The position numbers and the translations under genes are program-made. This document shows positions 12,401-25,300 of a stretch of DNA of 64,000 bases, piece by piece. The notes under the pieces are model-generated. The model was not told the origin of the DNA and searched no databases. It saw nothing but the letters and a program-made list of their open reading frames with translations. The stretch's first letter is position 1. Each line of letters opens with the position of its first letter. The DNA comes from Patagioenas fasciata (lineage: Eukaryota; Chordata; Aves; Columbiformes; Columbidae), in contig NC_092560.1 of assembly GCF_037038585.1 (NCBI RefSeq), positions 85,545,549 to 85,609,548 of the forward strand, read 5' to 3'.

Positions 12401-13072
12401 CTCTGTTTTTCGAGCTTTAAAAGGCTCATAGACGCTTAAACTCATGGAGGTTGCCTCTGTTTCTCGCTTAGCAACTTTATTTTTATCTATACTACTTGAA
12501 ACTGGGATTCCAGATTTAATCAGGTGCTCCCCTCCAAGTGCCTTTAGTTTGTCGTATTCCTGCTGAGATCCAGATCCTGCCAGGACATTTGCTCTGAAAT
12601 TTGCACGCATCTCCTCTTTATCCAGAGGATCGTCCACCTCAATTTTTTCATCATCATCAAATTCTTCAGCACTTGATATTGGGCTAAACTGGTTGAAAGC
12701 TGAATCCTTCAGTGTAGTCTCAGAAGCTGAACCATCATCTTTAAGTGACTTCCCCTCATCCTTACTGTAACTGTCAAGAGCTGAAGACGTCAGGAAGCCG
12801 TTGTGCAAGCCATTGCCTGTGGAATGGTGCCCATCCTTGTCCACCCCTTCCGAAGAATCGATAGTACGCACGTTTTTCACAATGACGCTCACTCCAACGT
12901 CAGAGGATGACGGGGCGTGAGAATCTTCATCCGTGTGAGCGTTCTGCTTTATGTGGCTCTCATGGTCATCATGTCCAGATTCAATAGCTGCTTTTGGATC
13001 AACCATGTCTGGTATGTCAAAGGCTGCGAGAAGGTCATCGAAATCTGGGGTCTTCATATCCCCCATGGTCAT
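3314..13072 (-). CDS. ZNF532: ZNF532, C2H2 zinc-finger protein, 5' three coding exons (3' part outside window)
   Basis: Joined coding exons on the minus strand are 13072..10733, 6713..6532 and 3490..3314, giving 899 complete codons plus two bases. All junctions have GT/AG sites and the phases (0, 2, 2) fit each other. The protein begins [19 protein letters not shown], the recognisable ZNF532 start. It has an acidic, serine-rich N-terminal half, a long Ala/Ser/Val-rich middle and C2H2-type fingers at about residues 617-635, 646-668 and 754-770, with more fingers in the two smaller exons. Human ZNF532 is about 1,300 residues, so about 400 residues are missing to the left. The first ATG (13072-13070) has a weak context (T at -3); the second, two codons on, has A at -3 and G at +4, so either may be used. 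In mammals ZNF532 is a nuclear partner of ZMYND8, ZNF592 and ZNF687 at chromatin; this is family knowledge. The gene is oriented away from SEC11C. Confidence 0.96.
3491..6531. other. ZNF532 intron between second and third coding exons
   Basis: A 3.0-kb intron. It is AT-rich at 3600-4450, GC-rich at 4640-4970, and contains the 29-bp minisatellite at 5411-5787. No exon or RNA gene was recognised elsewhere in it. Confidence 0.7.
5411..5787. repeat. Minisatellite, 29-bp unit, 13 copies
   Basis: Tandem units read 'ctgccgccgagatttcaaac' followed by 'ggcccctct'. Early copies alternate gattcc/gatttc and acagcccc/acggcccc; the last copies change to 'gccgcagagattccaatgg'. The total length equals exactly 13 units. 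It is intronic in ZNF532. With a 29-bp unit and no stop codons, frames open through in all phases; none is a gene. Confidence 0.95.
6532..6713 (-). CDS. ZNF532: ZNF532 second coding exon, zinc-finger segment
   Basis: The exon is 182 bp, bounded by acceptor TTTAG (minus strand) and donor GTCAGT. It encodes 60 codons plus two bases, beginning [20 protein letters not shown] and ending [10 protein letters not shown]. It holds a C2H2 finger (CxxC ... HxxxxH) and a second CPEC/H...H finger. The correct frame is shorter than the overlapping open frames and is found only by joining it to the flanking exons. Confidence 0.96.
6714..10732. other. ZNF532 intron between first and second coding exons
   Basis: A 4.0-kb intron containing the 41-bp minisatellite at 8208-9033. 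The rest is unremarkable, with AT-rich stretches at 7360-7530 and 9960-10620 and a GC-richer part at 9580-9870. No additional exon was found. Confidence 0.7.
8208..9033. repeat. Minisatellite, 41-bp unit, 20 copies, with internal 287-bp duplication
   Basis: Units begin at 8211 and read 'gygagagcgtctgtcrccag' then 'gacagccatcgacrtcaccag', with three dimorphic sites (tgag/cgag, cacc/cgcc, gacatc/gacgtc). Unit 18 lacks one base. Units 1-7 (8211-8497) and 8-14 (8498-8784) have almost the same order of variants. The array is intronic and antisense open frames over it are artefacts. Confidence 0.95.
10733..13072 (-). CDS. ZNF532: ZNF532 first coding exon (780 codons)
   Basis: The exon starts just inside an acceptor whose AG lies at 13094-13093, so 20 nt of 5' UTR (13092-13073) precede the ATG. 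It ends at a GT donor (10732-10731) after residues ADTSGQ, in phase 0. The open frame continues about 35 codons into the intron with unrelated sequence, which marks the true boundary. It encodes the N-terminal regulatory region, the motif [20 protein letters not shown] around the middle, and the first three zinc fingers ([20 protein letters not shown]). This one exon encodes about 60% of the expected full protein. Confidence 0.97.
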
Positions 13073-16000
13073 GTATTTGATTGTAAGCAAATCTGTAAAA
13101 TAAGCAGAAAGCCAGCATCTCAGTATTTTAGGCTCTAATAGCGTAGCCTTACAAAAAATAAATGTAGTTCACATATTCCATGCAAAAAGGTGTTTTTTCA
13201 CTGCTGAAGTAATATTTTCAGAAATTATACATTTCAGAAGCTTTGCGGTGCACGTGTACAACCAAATTATTACACCAAGAGCTACAGTAATCCATCAACT
13301 TCACGGAGTGTAAGCCAGTCATTTCATTCTAGGCACAAATTCCTCGTGGGTGACGTCCCTCCTGTCCCCTCCCACATACACAACTTCAGCAGGACACCCA
13401 GACTCCCATGAAAACAACGTGAGGCACTTGCAACTCCTCCAAGTCCAGATTTTCCTCGACATTTGCAATACCAAGCTCGTGTATTTCTACTAACAGTTTG
13501 AGACTGCTGCACTGTTTTCTATACATTAACTTGCTTTGTAAGAGTTACGGAATGGGTGGCTCCCAGCGTTCACAATGCTTTTTCCGCAGCTATAATGAAG
13601 GACCTGCTGTACCTGCACCACCCATCATCACCCACATGGGCAGCCCTCGAGGTGTTCATTAAAACGGCATCATCCCTTTGCTTGACAAAAACCTGCAAGA
13701 CTTACGTACTCATCAGCATGGGCTACCTGGAAGTCATCATGGACTCTAGGAGAGGCACCTGAAGAAAATTCTCAAGGATGCTGGAATACACATGGGCATT
13801 TCATATAATACCTTCACATAAATATGTAATAGTTCTGAAAACTATTTACATGGTCCATTTAATAGTTTTATTGCTTTATCTAACTAATTAACTCCTTTCC
13901 ATTACAGCAAGTCCTTCTGCGGAGCTGAACCCAGCATGTGATTTTCTAGAAATTGTAAGTATACTGTTGCAACTGATTAATTTATTCTCTTAATTAACTC
14001 ATCATTCCTTTACTTAATGGACAATACATAGGAGCCTATAATGGTAAATGCTCATTATCGAGACTTCACTACTTCTGTAAAGCTTATAGCCATAAAACAT
14101 ATTTATCAGACATAAGACTGTTTCATAATGCTGGTAATTCTGGTTTTATTGTTTATTTAACTAGAAAAATTTAAAATCCATTTATTCAAAAGTAAGTTTT
14201 TAGCCCTCATGCTTTTCAAACTAGTAGCTGGGATAACATGAACATGAAGATGTAGGAGGAGACACCAGCCAAGCGGTCCAGCTCAGCCGCCGCAGCACAG
14301 GCGCGGCTGGCCCAGCGCCCCGAGCACAGAACGCGGTCACCACGCAGCCCTGCGGGCCCGGGGGCCGGCCCGGCCGCCCCTGCAAGGGGCACAGCTACAC
14401 GGGCAGTACCCAACAAATACACCAATCCATGCACACACCCTATCAGAATTACAAAGTTTGTGTAAGGATTGAATGGAAATTATTCCAGAGACCAACCATT
14501 GAAAACAACACAAGCAAAGCCTTAGTTGACACAGTTTTTCATTACTCAAGATACTATTTGCGCTCTGATCACACATCTGTCCAGAGGTGTCTTTTTACAG
14601 TTATTATATACACTCAAAAAGAACTAGAAAGTCCTCCTAGCCTAAACCTTGCTCTAATTCCGTATACTGGAGTTGAATTAGCCGTGAGCGGCAGCAATGA
14701 ACTGCGTGAAGGCCCACGTTCTCAGTGTTTTATCCGAGTACGCTGAACAGCAACACCGCGTCGCACAGGCGCTGAAAAGCCTAAGGACCTATTCGAAGAT
14801 TCTCAAGGGCTGATCTCCAGAAAAGGGGAAAACATCTGGAAGATGCAGCGCACCGAGGGGGTTCGAGACCCTTCTGAAATACTGCTGTCCTACAGCAACT
14901 ATTTGTGTAGATATGAGGATGGCTCAAATACCAAACGACATAAATATTACCCAAGGAACTCGAAGTAACCGGCTGTTTCTGCAGGACTAGCAGAGGCCGT
15001 GCTGGTTCACGGTACGGAATGTCGGTCACCGCTCTCCAGCCCTGTGCCCGCTCCGTGCAGGGACTGCAGCCACAGGACGACAACCAAAGCGACAACCTGA
15101 CCATAAACTGCTGCTGAGACTGAAAAGATGCTGTTTGGTGTAAAGCTAAGCCGATGTAAACACTCAAACCAGGCTCATTTGGGGCCAAGTTCAACAGCCT
15201 AATAAAGACGACAAAGAAGAATCATCTGGCAACTCGCAGACGGGTCCTATCTCCAAACTCCAGTAATATATATCGCAACATTAGGCAAACATCAGCCTAA
15301 TACACAGATTACGAGCAGTTCATTAGTTACTAAACATATATTAGTAATTGTGACTAACAGTTCTGATTATTTACTTTGAAAACTAACCATCTGAAAGACA
15401 AAAGCAATATGCTAACTTAACCAGCAGACCTTCTTCAGGAAATGAGAACCACATCTCAAATCACAACTCAGTGTGGTCTGAAACACTCACAGGCAAGGAG
15501 GATACGGAAGGGGCCACTTCAACCACAACCAGCAACACCGATCACATTCACATCAAACACAGGTTCCTTTTTGCTTATCAAAGGTCCCTTCACTTGTTCT
15601 GTTGCAGAACTCGGGCAGATTCCTGCTTCCAGAAACACAGCGTTCATAACAGGCAGCATTTTGATTTCTTAGCAGAAAGGTCTCATTCACCCTCCATAGT
15701 GTCACCAAGGTCATGCCAGTCCTTATGCAAACGCCTTTGTGAAGTACGCAGCAGTTTACAGTTAAAGTTTACACCAAGCAATCTGTTATTTCAACACTAC
15801 GCACTGTATCTATCTGCCCTCAGAGAAAACAGAAAGAAAATCCAGACTGTCTCTGTGCACAAACCCCAATGAGTAAGAGAAATCTGAATCTGCACTTCTG
15901 GTTTTCTAAGAGAACATTCCACCGAGTTTCCTCCTCCTTCCTTCCCCTCCGAGGAGCTTTGGAGGGGAAGTACCAGCCCAGTATTTCAGGTGCGAAAATG

Positions 16001-16832
16001 TTTAGCTATTTTTTCCCTTCCCTCAATGCAGCGACCTTGCTGTTGACAGTTCCAGAAGAATTTCAAGATTTATTCTTCACTAGCCAAAAATAGTTTTCAA
16101 CAGGCATTTCACGGAAGCTCGAAATAGCTGAGGGAGCTCTGGAACTCGAGTGCTCTGCTCGAGGCACCGCAGATGCTGCAGGACCCTCCGGACGCCGGCC
16201 AGCCCGGTTCTGGGTGTTTCCGAAGATGAAGACGCCAAAACCTCTCAAGGGATCAGGTTCCAGCATCTCACTGCTCTCACGGTAAGAGATTTAAACCATT
16301 AGTTAGCATTCACTTGCCTTACCACCCACTTGTGACAATTTCTAAATGCATTTTTGAGTGTGCCAGCTACAGAGGCTTCTGGAACCACACGCTGCTGATC
16401 CACAGATTCAGCCAAGGCTTTGGGCTCAGCAGCTTCCTACACTTCTCCAAAAGTGGAGGTGAATTCATGAAAACAGGTGAATCCCCATGCCATTCTTTTT
16501 GCACTCAACTTAAAAAGGAATTATAAAAATGGCTTAATTTTGTACTTCTATATGTAAAATGGGCTGGGACAGTAAAAAGAGAGTAATTTGGATGTACAAC
16601 AATAATGGCCATAATGTCAAGATTCCCAATTTATAGCAAATTTCAGTCACATTCTAAATGACACTTGCTTCCTGCCTATTTCTTTTAATGTACTTTTTTT
16701 CCGTGGATGGCAACTCTTGCTCCAAACCAGCGAGAAGCAGGCAGTGTCGGTGAGAGCAACTCAAGCGGGCAGGCCCTGCCTGTTCAGCATCAGCAGCAAA
16801 CGGCCCTGAGACGCCCGGGTCAGCTTTGGGGT

Positions 16833-16852
16833 TGTGTGTGTGTGTGTGTGTG
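16833..16852. repeat. (TG)n microsatellite
   Basis: Ten uninterrupted TG dinucleotides in the presumed ZNF532 5' intron. Confidence 0.95.
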
Positions 16853-17442
16853 TTTAAACATACATTACCAGAAATCCAAACGCATATTCATATTTTAACA
16901 CATATCCATCATTCATACTTCTAAGAAAGCCAAAGGTAGTTAATTCTTTCAAAAGAGGCTTGGAACTTGATAAATCATTGCCCTTATTCTCGAGATCAAA
17001 TACCCGAGACAAATCTCAATGCACAATGAGATCGCGGCTGCCGGTGCAGAGCACCAGCCCTCTGGCGTTCAGCAGCATCTGCTGCTGGAAAGCTGGCCTA
17101 CAAGCCAAAGCAGCATCTCCTGCTGAAGAATGGTACAAATACCAGTAGACTAAAAAACACAACTCACCAAGAACACTGCGGTGTCCAGCATCTATCCAGG
17201 GTTCTCACCTCACCGCCTACAAGCATCCCTGCAAATTCAAAACTGCCTTTGCTAGAAATAAAAATGAATCGCGTTCAGATCGTATTCAAAACTCCAAACA
17301 AAACAGGCACATTGAATTTTGTGACAATTCAAGAACTTACCATTTTAAAACTGCTCACTATTCTGGTGGATAGAAAACAAATAGTCTAGGAGGTGCCCTG
17401 ATGTAGCATATGAATTTTAGCTGACACTTGGAAAAGAACATG

Positions 17443-17460
17443 CAGCAGCAGCAGCAGCAA
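17443..17460. repeat. (CAG)5CAA microsatellite
   Basis: A short trinucleotide run in the presumed ZNF532 5' intron. There is no sign that it is translated. Confidence 0.9.
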
Positions 17461-20439
17461 TGGATACTATTCCTATAATGCAACAAGAATTCGTGTTTGC
17501 AAGCATAATTTTGCTATGGATGTCTATAGTCAAATATAGAACCTCTGCATCCAAATTATGAAAAATAGGAAGAGAAATCGGCAGCGTGATCTGTCAGGCA
17601 TTTTACTCCACCACACGAGCTATTTACTGCCCCATCGAATCTGAGAAACAACACATTATAGCTGCCTTAAAAACCACTAAACCGCAATTTCAGGCTAAGC
17701 ATTAGCATGCTATTTTCACTTTTCTACAATTAATATCTCAATACCTTACGTAACCTACTGCAGGCAGACATGAAAAGGTCCCCTTTCCCTGCCACTCTGA
17801 TGCAGGCACCCTGCCTGTCACCAGACACCACACAACTTACCAACATCCACAGCCTCTCAGGGCTCCTAACTGTCTGCTTCATTCTGCTGAGCACACAGCA
17901 AAGACCCCCCCTGCACACCAGAACAACACTGGCAGGGCTTTGCCTCCATGTTTATCTTGATTGCAGACTGCCAAGCAGCTAACACAGCCAGGACTGGCCA
18001 GATTTTTGAAAATCACACTGGATAATTTTCTAGAGTGGCTGATTTCCTGTTATAGGAAGTAACAGCTCCAGCAAAAGAATCCCCAAGGCAAAATGTTTAG
18101 TGTTCCAACGTGTAAGCCCTAACAGCCTTTGTTCTTCCCCGTGCTGTACTCATTACTGCTTGCTCCTCTCCCCTCCCCACGCTCTGAATCCTTCAGCTTC
18201 ACTGTTAGATACAAATGCCAGCTCAAATCTAAGTCTACGTTTGGTTTTTAGGCTGGGGGGGAATCCCATCCCTTATCCATTGCTCTGGGTTAAAAGCAGT
18301 TCTCCCCCAGGAGCCGATGCACTGCCCATCCGGTTTCCTATTCTTATTTGATTACTGCACAATATTATAATTCATGCCACTAATAACCCACTGGAGCTCC
18401 ATCAGCCCTCTAAAATACATCTTTCCACTTGGCTGCTGCAAAATCCTCCCTGGGTTACAGCAGTTTAAGAAACACCATCCATGCTATTTATTTTACATGT
18501 TGTTTTTTCTACGTAGGCTCTATTAAGCACATGTTTAACACTGAAGACTTTAATTCAGAATCAAGTATTGGGTTCCTCAGACATGGCCAAACAAGCAACC
18601 TTTAAATAATTAGCCAGCAAATTCCGAACGAGTAACGCTGTAACAACACACACAGTACACTGCCATGTGGTTCACGATTTACGGTTGTCACAGAGGCCTA
18701 TTCCACATCACTACATTGTGAGAAAATGTATATCTGGATACAGGATATTTCAATGATAATACTGTATTTAGCTAAGATATCTGTAAGTCTTTGCAAATAA
18801 TAGCTTTAATCCTATTAAAACTGGAGGACGTTAATAGCATTTCTTTAGTAGCACTTAAACAATCGCCTCCTTCCTAACGTGCCAAGTGTGCAATCAGGAG
18901 CCAGGTTTACTTTTCACACACAGGTACCCTCATGCTACCGTTACATCCGTACCCAAAACACCACGTCTCACCTTGTGAACCTTGACCTCTGAAAGATTTT
19001 TTTAGCCAATGCTCAGTTAGTGCCAGGGATGCATTACCTCTGCAAATATGAAAGGGTTAAGGCAGCCCAAATCAATAGGCCTACAAGGAAAAAAACACAA
19101 AACAAAACACAACACAACACAAGGAGGAAAACGAGTATGCCTTACAGCATCTGTGCAATGCTTCTTAAGCGCAATTCTACAATATTGTTTCCCTTTGGCC
19201 TAACAGAAAGGCACAGCACCCCCCCACTTAACGTCTCCTAAAGAAGAAAACCACAAGACAGCACCCTGTAAATAAAACAGCATGCAAAGCAGCATTCTTC
19301 AGTCACAAGCACAACTACAATTACAAATCATTCCATCAATTTTATTCAGTTTAGTTTTAAAATAGACTGCATAACCAGTGTCCCACCCTTGCAAAGCAAA
19401 AATATTTTAATAAGGGTCATAAATCTCAGCTCTTGCCCATTCCTTAAGCATAAAAAGGCACGAAAAGCCAAAGTAATCTCAGTTACTGCAAATATGTACA
19501 TTCACATACAGAAGCCTTTATGACTATATTAGCCACATACCAGTGCTGTGTGTCTAAAGTGTGCATTCACATACTGGTTGGGGCTGGTATCTTTCTGCAA
19601 GCTCCTCTGCCTTTGGCTGCCATGGAGGGAGGAAGCTATCCCACTGTAGAGGCTCAGTGACTGCATTGTGTTCAGAGCTGATCTGCCTCAAACCAGTTCC
19701 AGCCGGTTCTGGTCACCCTACATAAAAAGCTATGGCAACCCTCGCTGAGTTGCCAACAAGTCCCTGAGAATCGCAGGGGCTGCTTCTGCCGTGGCGGCCG
19801 CAGCCCTGTCCCCCGGGTCCCCTGTCCCCGCACCCCATGCTCCCCAGTGCCCCCCACGCGCTCCCTTCTCTCCTCCCCCACTTACCTCCCACAACCTGGC
19901 TAGGAGCTGTGAGCGTGTGCGTGCCTGGCTGGAGCTAACAAAGAGACCGCAATAAAAATCCTCACAGGATCTCTGTGCAGCACCAGGCAGGCTCGGCCAC
20001 AGCACCGGGAGCCAGGCTGCGAGCCCTGGGCTGCTCTCCCCGCTCCCCACGGCCCGGGGGTGGCTGCTCGGCACGTCACGCCGGCCGCTGTGCCCACGGC
20101 CGTGGGGTGGCCCAGCCAGGTGCTCTCATCCGCCCTCCCCACTCCTGCCCGCGTCGGGGGCCGCTCGAATGGCATTTTCTCTCCTCTGCACAGCGTTACT
20201 ACAAAGATTACCCACATACACCTCCCTCCCCTCAAGAAATCCATTTCCGCAGCAGCAGATGCCTGCAAAACAGTTCTTGTGCCCCCTCCTTGCAGCACCG
20301 GCTTGGCTGCTGCTGTTTTTTCTTTTTTTGCTGTTCGGCTCTCCTTGAGGCACTGAAACGGCTGCAGCTGCAGCCCCACGCCGGGCCAGCCCCGTCCCGC
20401 ACTGCAGCTCTGGGAGGCCAGGGCGGCTCACAGGGCGCC

Positions 20440-20630
20440 CCAGGCACGGCTGCCCCGCTGGCCGCCCCACGGCTGCCCCACTGGCCACCCCACGGCTGCC
20501 CTGGGCACGGCTGCCCCACGGCTGCCCCGCTGGCCACCCCACGGCTGCCCTGGGCACGGCTGCCCCGCTGGCCGCCCCACGGCTGCCCTGGGCACGGCTG
20601 CCCCGCTGGCCGCCCCACGGCCGCTCTGGG
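20440..20630. repeat. GC-rich imperfect minisatellite, about 38-bp unit
   Basis: Four to five imperfect copies built from the submotifs 'acggctgccctgggcacggc' and 'tgccccgctggccgcccc', which also alternate irregularly. It lies just upstream of the large CpG island. Confidence 0.85.
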
Positions 20631-20999
20631 GTGACCCCTCAGCAAGGTCAGCACTCCCCGCGTGGGGGTTCTGCACCCACCTCTGCCCATGGCAGCCTTG
20701 CTCCTGGCCCACTCCCTTCTTTCTCAGCCAGCCAGGGCCTTCCTGCTGCGCCGCTGACCGTCACCCCAGCCCACACATCATCCACCCCACTCGTGGTGTG
20801 GCTACTCACCCTCGCACTGGTACCACCAGTGTCTGCCTACACGCCAAGCCCCATCCTCTGGGGATCTGCGAGACGGTTCTTCGTTCAGCAGGGCTGCCCC
20901 GAGCCAGCAGCCCCTGTGCGCTGCGGGCTGCACCTGTAACTGTAGCAGAGGTCTCGGGCACCACCCTTCACCCCCTCCCCTGCAGAGCTCAGGTCTGGC

Positions 21000-22350
21000 A
21001 CCTTCTGCACATCCCTCATCCCCACCCCATTCTGGGGAGAGGGACCATGTTCCTCCGCCGCCTCGGCCCCGTGTCCTCGGCACAGCGGCTGCAGCCGGCC
21101 CTCCCTCGCCCCAGCCCGGGTGGGCTGCTCCCGCCTCTGCGGGCCGCCGTGGCCGCGGGCACCGCGCTGCCGGGCCGCGGCCCCCTCCCCTGCGCGCCCC
21201 CCCGCCCGGCCTGCTGCTCTCGGGCCCGGGGTCGGCCCTGCGCGGGAGGATCGGCCACCGCTCTGCGCGGAGGCCGCCTGGGGAGAGGAGGCCGCGGCCC
21301 CTCCGGCGGCACGGAGAGCGGAGGAGAGAGGGGGGCGGCGGGGTGGCCGCGTCCGAGCGACCCCCCCGCTCCCGCCGAGCCGGCCCGAAGCCGCCGGCCC
21401 TGGCAGCCCTGCCGCTCGAGTGGCCGCGGGGCTCCGGAGCCGCCGCCCTCGCAGCGCCCCGGCCCCGAGCAGCCCGAGCCGGGCAGGCCGGACAGGCCGC
21501 TCCGCCGCGGCGGGGCCTGCGCGCAGGCCGGGCGGGAGCGGGGCCGGGAGGAAGGCGACCCCCCCGCATGCACGCTCCGCACCCCATGCAAACACACCTG
21601 CTGCGGGCCGGCCGCGGCCGTCAGGCGGGCATGGCTACGGTCCGCAGCGCCTCGGCCGCCCGCGGAGCGGCCTGGCCAAGAGATGGTGGAACATAATGGC
21701 AGAGGCTCCGCGGGGCTGAGGAGGCGGTGGGGGTGGGGGTGCCTCGGCTTGCACAGATGGGGGAGACGCTCCCGTGTGATTCCGTGTGAAACGGCTCCCC
21801 GGAGTGTGCCAGGGGCGGGGAGCGCCGCGCCGGCTCCGAGCGCTGCGCGGGCAGGGCCGGGCCGGCCAGGTCGCGGCCTCCGCAGCCCGGGGCGGGGGAT
21901 TCTGCGGGGGGAATCCCGCCCGACGGGAGCGAGCGGCGCCGGGGCGCTCGGGCAGGGCAGCGCCGGCGGGCCGGGCCGGTCCCTGCCCCGGGGCTCCACC
22001 GCGGGCCTGCGGCAGGGCCGGGGCAGCCCCGCTACGGTGCCAGCGGCCACCCGGCCCTGCCCGGAGCCGCGGGGCCTGCGCCTCCCGGGCGGGAGGGGTC
22101 CCCGCCCTCCCCCGCTCCCCGTGGGGCCGCGTCCCCTGTGCTTCGGTTCTAAGCCAACAAAGGCCAGGATAAGCGGCCCGCAGTCAGCTGGGCCGCGGGG
22201 TTTGTTTCCCGGCGCGGATCCCTGCACGGCGCCCCGGCTGCTGCTGCCGGCGCGGGGGCGGCCGCGGGGAGCGGGGCCTGGGCAGCGCTACAGACCCGCA
22301 GCACAGAGCGGTGTCCTGGGCGGTGCTGCCGGGCCGCACGAAGGAACAGG
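21000..22350 (-). promoter_or_regulatory. Large CpG island, candidate ZNF532 promoter
   Basis: About 1.3 kb of very GC-rich, CpG-dense sequence with no recognisable coding exon. It is the only sizeable CpG island between the ZNF532 first coding exon and SEC11C, so it most likely holds the ZNF532 transcription start and a non-coding first exon. The strand is inferred from this position, not from promoter motifs. Long open frames here (for example 594 codons on plus and 403 on minus) result from the lack of A/T-rich stop codons in GC-rich DNA. Confidence 0.65.
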
Positions 22351-25300
22351 AACGTGCAATCAGTGGGCTGGAAACGGTGCGGTGTTGCGGCTCTTACCTC
22401 CTGCCACAGGCCGCACTGGCAGCAGAGCAGGCCGGCCGCAGTGCCCCGTTCCACCCGGTGTGACATTTCCTCCGGTGCTGTCACCGCACAGCTCTTCGCA
22501 GGTGTGCAGCATGACTTGTAGGATTCGAAGTTTCACATGTGGATCACTTCACTGGATCATATTGATGGCTTTACATATATAACACCAATTTCAAGGTCAT
22601 GCTTTAAGACTTTTTTAACGAACTATGTAGAAAATAACCACATATTCTGGTGTTGTAGGGACACCTCCCACGGCGGCGGGCAGGGCCGCGGTCACAACGG
22701 CCGCTCACGACCGTCCCCAGCAGCACCGGTTCCCCCAGCTGCACCATCGCGACTGCGGGAAGCGGTGAGCCCACAAAATTTATGGAATTTGAATATAATG
22801 AGTTGACTTGGTAACTTATATCAAAAGCAAATGGATTTTTGTTCTGCACTAGTTTTAATGTTCAGGGAGCACCATGAATTTCAGCTCACACAAGCCTGCG
22901 GCTCATCCTGCAAGCGACTTGTAGAATTAGCCTGTAATATTTATCACACCCTATTTCTTCCCAATTAACTAGTGAACTGATTAGATTTGGAAAGTGAGAA
23001 GCACAGTCTGTTTTCTTACGTTGCATTTCTGTGGTTGGCTTGCATAATAGCATAAAGAAGATGGCAGCTGCTGCTGCTACTTTTATATTAATATCTGAAA
23101 TGTTAATTGATTTCACAGTTTATACGTGACATAAAGGTCCTGTGCGTGCTGCCTTTCAGACAGATTTACTTGTTTTCTTGTCAGCCAGGTGTCTTTGACA
23201 TCTCCGTGGCAGCAAAAGTCTGTCACCCCAAGTATTTGACTTTCAAAAATAAAATGAAGAGGATTTTAAGTATCATGTAGAAGCGGTGCCAGGCTGATAG
23301 TTCTTCCCTTTTCAGTTCAAACACACAAAACAACAGGCAGTTGCCATGCAGGTGTCCCTGCAGTGTCACTCGATAGGTTTCTAGCGCGCTGAGATGTCGT
23401 CTCAGGTCGTCCCGAGCGCTGTGGCTGCAGATGAACCCGGTTTGGTGGCTGCTGGGGGCTCAGTGGCGGGTTTTGGGTCGCTCCAGCGTCTCCAGAGGTG
23501 GGAACTGACTCTAAAACGTGGTGTATTCATCCCACACTGTCCGTATAGGAATCAATTTTAACTGTATCAAATGTAAATAGTGCCAAACGTAGCTTTTACA
23601 CATTAAAGATGTGTGAGAGCCAAGGATGATTTTGCAGGTGGATTGACACAGTAAAAAATAAGGTAAATTTACATTTAATTTTTTAATGTCAGAGTAAATG
23701 ATGCCCTTTTTGTCCTCTCCCAGTGTCGTGTGTTGGTTTTACTCAATGACAGAACATTTCCTTCCCGGCTAGTTAAACATCCTGAGCTTACGCAAGAAGA
23801 CTAAAATACAGGTTCCATATTTCCAGTCCTAAATTTCATTTTCAGACCAATAGCTTTACAACTTTTGGCAAAATCTTAATACTGTCTGTTACTTCAGCTG
23901 CTTTTTTAGGTGTTCACCTGAAAATTTCCCGTATCATATTATCCACAAGAGCAGAGCAGAAGCCTACATTTCTTGTTTTAGAATCCTTATCTTTTTATTT
24001 TTAGTCACCGTTTAGAATGCAATGGTACTTTAGTTTAACCTCTATATTTAAGCATTCAGTATTAAAAAAACAGCTTACAACCCAACTTACCCTTTTCAGA
24101 TGCTCCTATTAATATTCTCCAACTATTTTCTTGGTCAAAAAGAATTCCTTTCCTGGTTATTAAAATAAGTCTCCCATTATATGTTAGACTGATGGCTCTA
24201 GGACTGCATTGGAAAGATGGGATTTATCAAAAGGAGGGGATGCTCTATGGGACAAGGGGCAGGTGGCCGTGTGCAGCGCGGCTCCCGGCAGCGCAGCGGG
24301 CCCCGCGGGAGCCCAGGGCCGGGTTTCCAGCCCTCGCCCCGCCAGCTCGCCCGCAGCGTCACCCGGCCGGGCCGCGCGTCGCCGCCCGTGCGGCTGATGG
24401 ATTTCCCGTGGGCTCACCAGCACCTTCCAGACGCGGGGCCAGAATCCGCCCAGTCAGCTTTTCTTCACGCATTAGCCACCTGCGTGATTAACATCCAGTA
24501 CAACAGAGCTCATCAGCCCGGGACGCTGAAAAATGTCTGGTTTGTTCCCTTAACGTGCCATATGTATGGGTTTCTTCCTTCCTTCCTTCTCCTGATGTTT
24601 ATTCAAGTATATGAGGACTATTTCTGAATTATTCATCATGCAATATCTGATTAGACTGGGGCTGTGCTGGCTCCCACTGCTTAATGAATGAGCCATTAGC
24701 CTTTTGCAGATGGTGCTATCAACAGCTATTTGAATGTTGTGTGTTCACCTGCATTTACACAGCACCGTGAGCGAGAGGATAGAGCCAAACCGAGATGTTT
24801 TTTACCATAATATCCATTAATCGTCACATCATGTACAATGCCTGGCTCACTCAGAGTCCCCAGGATGCCCTCGCTAGGCACTCCCTGTAGGAGCTATAGG
24901 TGGAGTTTCCACAGGGCAGCTCCTGACGCTGGATGCACCTTCTCAAGGCTGGAATCCTACAAACACGAGAAGGAAAGGAAGTATTTTTGCCATATGTCAA
25001 TTTTGTTTTAGGAGGTGTCTATTCTAGTTGTCTCAGAACAGAAAATCTGTGTGTAGTTGAGTATGTATCCTACTGAACTACCCGTGGCGTCCCTTCGAGC
25101 AATGGAGTAAAGCACATGAAAAGAAAACGCTAGCAGTTGTAGGCATTTATGTACACACTGTCTTTCTACAGCAGTGCGCCCTGCAGGGTTTGGTCCCTGC
25201 TGCTCCCCGGCCCGAGCGGGGGCAGACACTGTGCGTTCAGATGCTTCTTTCTCCCAAACTGAGAAACGCAGCAGTGAGAGAAGACGCTGTCCCAGGTGAC

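Larger units (their letters stand above)
13093..20990. other. Presumed ZNF532 5' intron, no coding exon seen
   Basis: Sequence upstream of the first coding exon up to the CpG island. It contains a (TG)10 run at 16833-16852, a (CAG)5CAA run at 17443-17460, an A/C-rich stretch near 19085-19130 and a 38-bp GC-rich array at 20440-20630. Mammalian ZNF532 has non-coding 5' exons that may lie here, but UTR exons cannot be recognised by eye. No protein-coding exon was found on either strand. Confidence 0.6.

Noticed and set aside
20798-22582. 594-codon plus frame and 403-codon minus frame
   Set aside because: CpG-island composition gives few stop codons; the predicted proteins are low-complexity Pro/Gly/Arg/Ala without domains.
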